64,000 nucleotides of DNA, taken from positions 1-64,000 of the forward strand of contig CBDCWT010000034.1 in assembly GCA_965223305.1 (NCBI GenBank), written 5' to 3'. Positions 61,507 to 64,000 of the stretch are shown in pieces (the stretch's first letter is position 1; every line of letters begins with the position of its first letter). Position numbers and translations under genes: made by a program. The notes under the pieces are model-generated. The model was not told the origin of the DNA and ran no database searches. It was given only the letters and a program-made list of their open reading frames with translations. The stretch comes from CBDCWT01 sp965223305 (lineage in GTDB: Bacteria > Planctomycetota > Planctomycetia > Pirellulales > Pirellulaceae).

Positions 61507-62481
61507 TCAAGCGGAAGGGGATGTTCGCTTGGCACCAGCCAGTTCGCGGAGCAGCGGAAACATGAAGGGGATGCCGAGTAGCGCCGGAACCACTTGGACG
61601 ATCAACGACATGAAGAGACCCACGCTCAGCAGGGTCGTCGGGTCGGCGAATCCGGCGAACATTGCCATAAGCGTAGCTTCCCGGGGCCCGATGCCGGCCA
61701 TCGACGGTAAGTTACTCATCAGTACAACGACCGATCCCAGCACCAACAGCTCCGGGATTGTAGGGGGACGCGACGGATTGAAGGCGATCAACACCAGGCC
61801 GCATACGGCGAGTGGGCGAAGTTGGAAGAGGGCGCCGTAGCAGAGGAAGCCGATTTTCTGCTGCCAAGAGAACTCTTCAAAAGCACTCAACACCCCGCTT
61901 GCCAGGCGACCTAGCTTTGGATGCAAGATCGAGGCGCATCGCATCGCTGCCTGCCGCGCCGCGCGAACTGCGAACAGCAAGACCACCGCTGCGCCGATCG
62001 CCGAATGCAGCAGCAAGAAGCCCAGTGCCGGGATCTGGGCCATGGTCGCAACACCGACATAGAGCCAGAAGACCTCGCCGAAAAAGTTCAGTGACTTGTC
62101 GAAGACCACCGAGCCAGCCGATCGTCCGAATCCAAAGGACTCCAATCTGGCGAAGTAGGCTGCGTTGACCAACTCGCCTGCCTTCATCGGCACGGTAATC
62201 CGGATCGGATCTGAACCCATCCGCACCCTGAGGACCTCTCCGAAGGGAACTTGCGCGCCCATCGCGCGGAGGATGCGCCACCATTTGTCGGAGCCTAGCA
62301 GAATGTGCCACAGCGCGGAGAAGATCAGCGTCCCCACCAGGATGCGGAGGTCTGCCCGTGCAACCTGCTCGTCAATGTCTCCCAAACGAGCGTTCGTTTT
62401 CCAGCAGAGGACCGCCAGAACTCCGAGCGACACCAACGGCGCCAGCAGTCGGCTACCGTGCCTGCGAATGAAGTTGCTCAT
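61507..62481 (-). CDS. Lysylphosphatidylglycerol synthase-type integral membrane protein
   Basis: The 324-residue protein has about seven or eight hydrophobic segments (for example LLAPLVSLGVLAVLCW, ILVGTLIFSALWHILLG, LLVLGSVVVLMSNLPSMAGI and SVGLFMSLIVQVVPALLGIP) and belongs to the LPG_synthase_TM (UPF0104) superfamily, which includes flippase-like proteins that handle lipid-linked substrates. A conserved cytoplasmic region, PIRITVPMKAGELVNAAYFA, is typical. ATG 62481 is used; the TTG one codon earlier is only an open-frame edge. No aminoacyltransferase domain is fused. Its neighbours suggest transport or assembly of a glycolipid. Confidence 0.8.
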   Translation of the reverse strand: MSNFIRRHGSRLLAPLVSLGVLAVLCWKTNARLGDIDEQVARADLRILVGTLIFSALWHILLGSDKWWRILRAMGAQVPFGEVLRVRMGSDPIRITVPMKAGELVNAAYFARLESFGFGRSAGSVVFDKSLNFFGEVFWLYVGVATMAQIPALGFLLLHSAIGAAVVLLFAVRAARQAAMRCASILHPKLGRLASGVLSAFEEFSWQQKIGFLCYGALFQLRPLAVCGLVLIAFNPSRPPTIPELLVLGSVVVLMSNLPSMAGIGPREATLMAMFAGFADPTTLLSVGLFMSLIVQVVPALLGIPFMFPLLRELAGAKRTSPSA

Positions 62482-62591
62482 CAAGTTGCGTGATCACGGG
62501 ACGCGGCCAGAAAGATATGCCCTCACTCTGGCCTGATGAAAAAGCGGTCGAAATTGGAGTTCGCCAAATATCATTCTGTTTTGCAAAGCGA

Positions 62592-62690
62592 TCGGGAGGG
62601 CAAAGCGATCAGGAGGGCGAGGCTCCTGCCGAGCCGAGGGACACAAGCAACGGCTCCGCGCGAGCGTGGCCCTCCCAGATGATCCGCCAC
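62592..62690. repeat. Family E palindromic element (copy 2)
   Basis: AGGAGGGCGAGGCTCCTGCC at 62611 and CGGCTCCGCGCGAGCGTGGC at 62651 form the two arms with CCCTCCC at the end; the first arm is the reverse complement of 53062-53086. A shorter GGGAGGGCAAAGCGATC repeat precedes it. It lies between the glycosyltransferase and membrane-protein genes. Confidence 0.6.
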
Positions 62691-62745
62691 CTGATGGAAC
62701 AAACGAGCTTCGACCGTTGTCTACCGGGATCTTCACCAGCCACTC

Positions 62746-64000
62746 TCACTCCCCATCACCTCGAAGCGAGGCTGGCAAACGGTTGGGAGACAGTACTGGC
62801 AATGCTGGCCGCTGTGTGCCGGCGTCGGTGCGTAGGATGCCATGTTGCCGCTGTGGACTAGTATCGCCGCTGGCGAGCAGCTCCTCAGCCAGCAGCAAGA
62901 CTTCCTGGACGGTGATTTGTTGCATGCACTGGTTATCGGTACAGGTTGTCAAGCGGTTGTTGTAAGCGCTGACACAGGGGCTGCAGGGCAGGTTCTTCCA
63001 GATGTTGTGAGCTCGCGGGGTTCGCGCCCCGAACAGCGTTGGCGTTTCCGGTCCAAACAGCGTGATCACCTGAATCGGTGTCAGCGAAGCGAAATGTGCC
63101 GGTCCACTGTCGTTCGTGATTAGCAAGTCAGCCAGGCAATAGAGCACCAGCAGTTCGCGGAGCGTTGTCCGGCCGGCCAGCGAAAAACAGCGCGGCGAGT
63201 TGACCTGATGGACCATCGCTTCGGCAACTGCCGCCTCGTTCGGTGCTCCGGTGAATGCTACATGGATGTCTTCCCTATGCGCGATCAGCGATTTAGCAAC
63301 TTCCACGTAACGGTCCGGTGGCCAGCGGCGAAGTGGCAGCAGATCTGACGCGTTGCCGTTCAGCAACACTAACGGTGAGTAGTGTGAACGGCCGGCCGTT
63401 GTTTGGAGCAACGACTCGACGCGGAGCTGCTCCTCTTCGTCCGGGTGGAACGTCGGGTCGTGAGCGACTTCCGGTTGCTCAGTACGCGGCGCAGCCGATG
63501 TGTGGCCCACGACCGCGTCGACTATCGAGAGAAACGTGTCAGCGGTGTGGAGCTGCGGGTTGTACTTCAGACGCACGGTCATCAAGTCGCCCCGATAGGG
63601 CGCCCCGTCGCCTTGACGATGGAGTCCGACCCGCACGCCCGCTCCGCTGAGATAGGTGAAGATGGCGGAACTGCGAGCAAAGAACTCGAAATCGGCCGCG
63701 GCGTCGGGCGCGAGCCGCCGCAGCCGCCGGAGCGCTGCCAGCGAGCCAAGTAATGAACGGGACAGGCCAGCTGTGGGGATGGTGATGACATTTTCTGCGG
63801 GCACTAGTCCCATGACATCGAGGATAAAACGGTTCTCGGCAAACACGAGGAAGTAAACGTTTTCACGTCCGACCATTTGCACGGCACGCTGAATGGCCGG
63901 TCCCGCGAGAACTGTTGCACCTTGTTCTGCAAGTTTCACGAATAGCAGACTGCGGATCGAAACGGACCGCCGCCCAAGCGCAGACCGCAAGAGGTCCGCG
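62746..64000 (-). CDS. Glycosyltransferase family 9 (heptosyltransferase-like), 5' end cut by window
   Basis: The open frame runs to the right edge, so the start may lie outside; TTG 63990 is the first usable codon in the window (414 residues). The N-terminal Rossmann part reads IRSLLFVKLAEQGATVLAGP, a GT9-like opening. The C-terminal nucleotide-sugar part has LLITNDSGPAHFASLTPIQV followed by ITLFGPETPTLFGA, the classic signature with the conserved Asp. A cysteine-bearing insert (LPCSPCVSAYNNRLTTCTDN) is also common in the family. It would add heptose or a related sugar to lipopolysaccharide or a lipid-linked glycan. gmhB lies 6 kb away in the same cluster. Confidence 0.87.
   Translation of the reverse strand, partial: ADLLRSALGRRSVSIRSLLFVKLAEQGATVLAGPAIQRAVQMVGRENVYFLVFAENRFILDVMGLVPAENVITIPTAGLSRSLLGSLAALRRLRRLAPDAAADFEFFARSSAIFTYLSGAGVRVGLHRQGDGAPYRGDLMTVRLKYNPQLHTADTFLSIVDAVVGHTSAAPRTEQPEVAHDPTFHPDEEEQLRVESLLQTTAGRSHYSPLVLLNGNASDLLPLRRWPPDRYVEVAKSLIAHREDIHVAFTGAPNEAAVAEAMVHQVNSPRCFSLAGRTTLRELLVLYCLADLLITNDSGPAHFASLTPIQVITLFGPETPTLFGARTPRAHNIWKNLPCSPCVSAYNNRLTTCTDNQCMQQITVQEVLLLAEELLASGDTSPQRQHGILRTDAGTQRPALPVLSPNRLPASLRGDGE

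Overview
The window looks like chromosomal DNA of a planctomycete, most probably of the Pirellulales. This is an inference from gene families: secreted proteins with an N-terminal LEPR-XLL-type motif and dockerin repeats, a membrane-type dehydrogenase/HEAT/cytochrome c protein, a DUF1080 protein, Tat-exported sugar TIM barrels, a RAYT transposase of the planctomycete type and several short palindromic repeat families scattered between genes. No rRNA, tRNA, CRISPR array, prophage or replication origin was recognised.

Layout. 1-9.1 kb: two giant genes, the second a HEAT-repeat/membrane/Mur-ligase-like protein related to the poly-gamma-glutamate synthetase PgsB/CapB. 9.4-11.7 kb: arsenite methyltransferase arsM, a sigZ-like ECF sigma factor and a DUF1080 protein. 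11.7-12.8 kb: a RAYT gene between two almost identical 207-bp direct repeats. 13-16.4 kb: a secreted FG-GAP/Calx-beta/cohesin-like/dockerin protein. 16.6-27.6 kb: a catabolic locus resembling the acyclic terpene (atu) or leucine/isovalerate (liu) pathways: thiolase, acyl-CoA dehydrogenase, biotin-dependent carboxyltransferase, AtuA in two genes, enoyl-CoA hydratase, SDR, acyl-CoA ligase and a D-2-hydroxyacid dehydrogenase. 27.6-31.4 kb: a secreted bilobal aspartic-protease-like protein with the same cohesin-like/dockerin tail. 32.4-35.1 kb: a MaoC/CitE/CaiB trio, of which CitE and CaiB are frameshifted. 35.6-38.7 kb: a frameshifted secreted beta-helix gene. 38.7-41.4 kb: two exported TIM-barrel proteins.

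41.9-52.9 kb is a long same-strand run: CheY, CheW, a membrane-anchored chemoreceptor, a CheA hybrid kinase, a receiver-PATAN protein and its winged-helix partner, two coiled-coil proteins, an FGE/SUMF1-domain protein, a zinc-ribbon GTPase and a GAP1-type GTPase-associated protein. It has no CheR or CheB and the receptor has almost no external domain. I read it as a self-contained chemosensory-to-GTPase signalling system and regard it as the best candidate here for an undescribed system.

53.3-64 kb: a large cytochrome c dehydrogenase-like protein, a small zinc-ribbon protein on the other strand, a 160-bp palindromic element that is open on both strands, then an envelope/glycan cluster (gmhB, a B12-type radical SAM enzyme, a second radical SAM enzyme, DUF362-ferredoxin, an LPG-synthase-type membrane protein and a GT9 heptosyltransferase cut by the window edge). 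Between 33.4 and 36.4 kb every one of about seven apparent frameshifts goes in the same direction, which points to sequence error as much as to gene decay.
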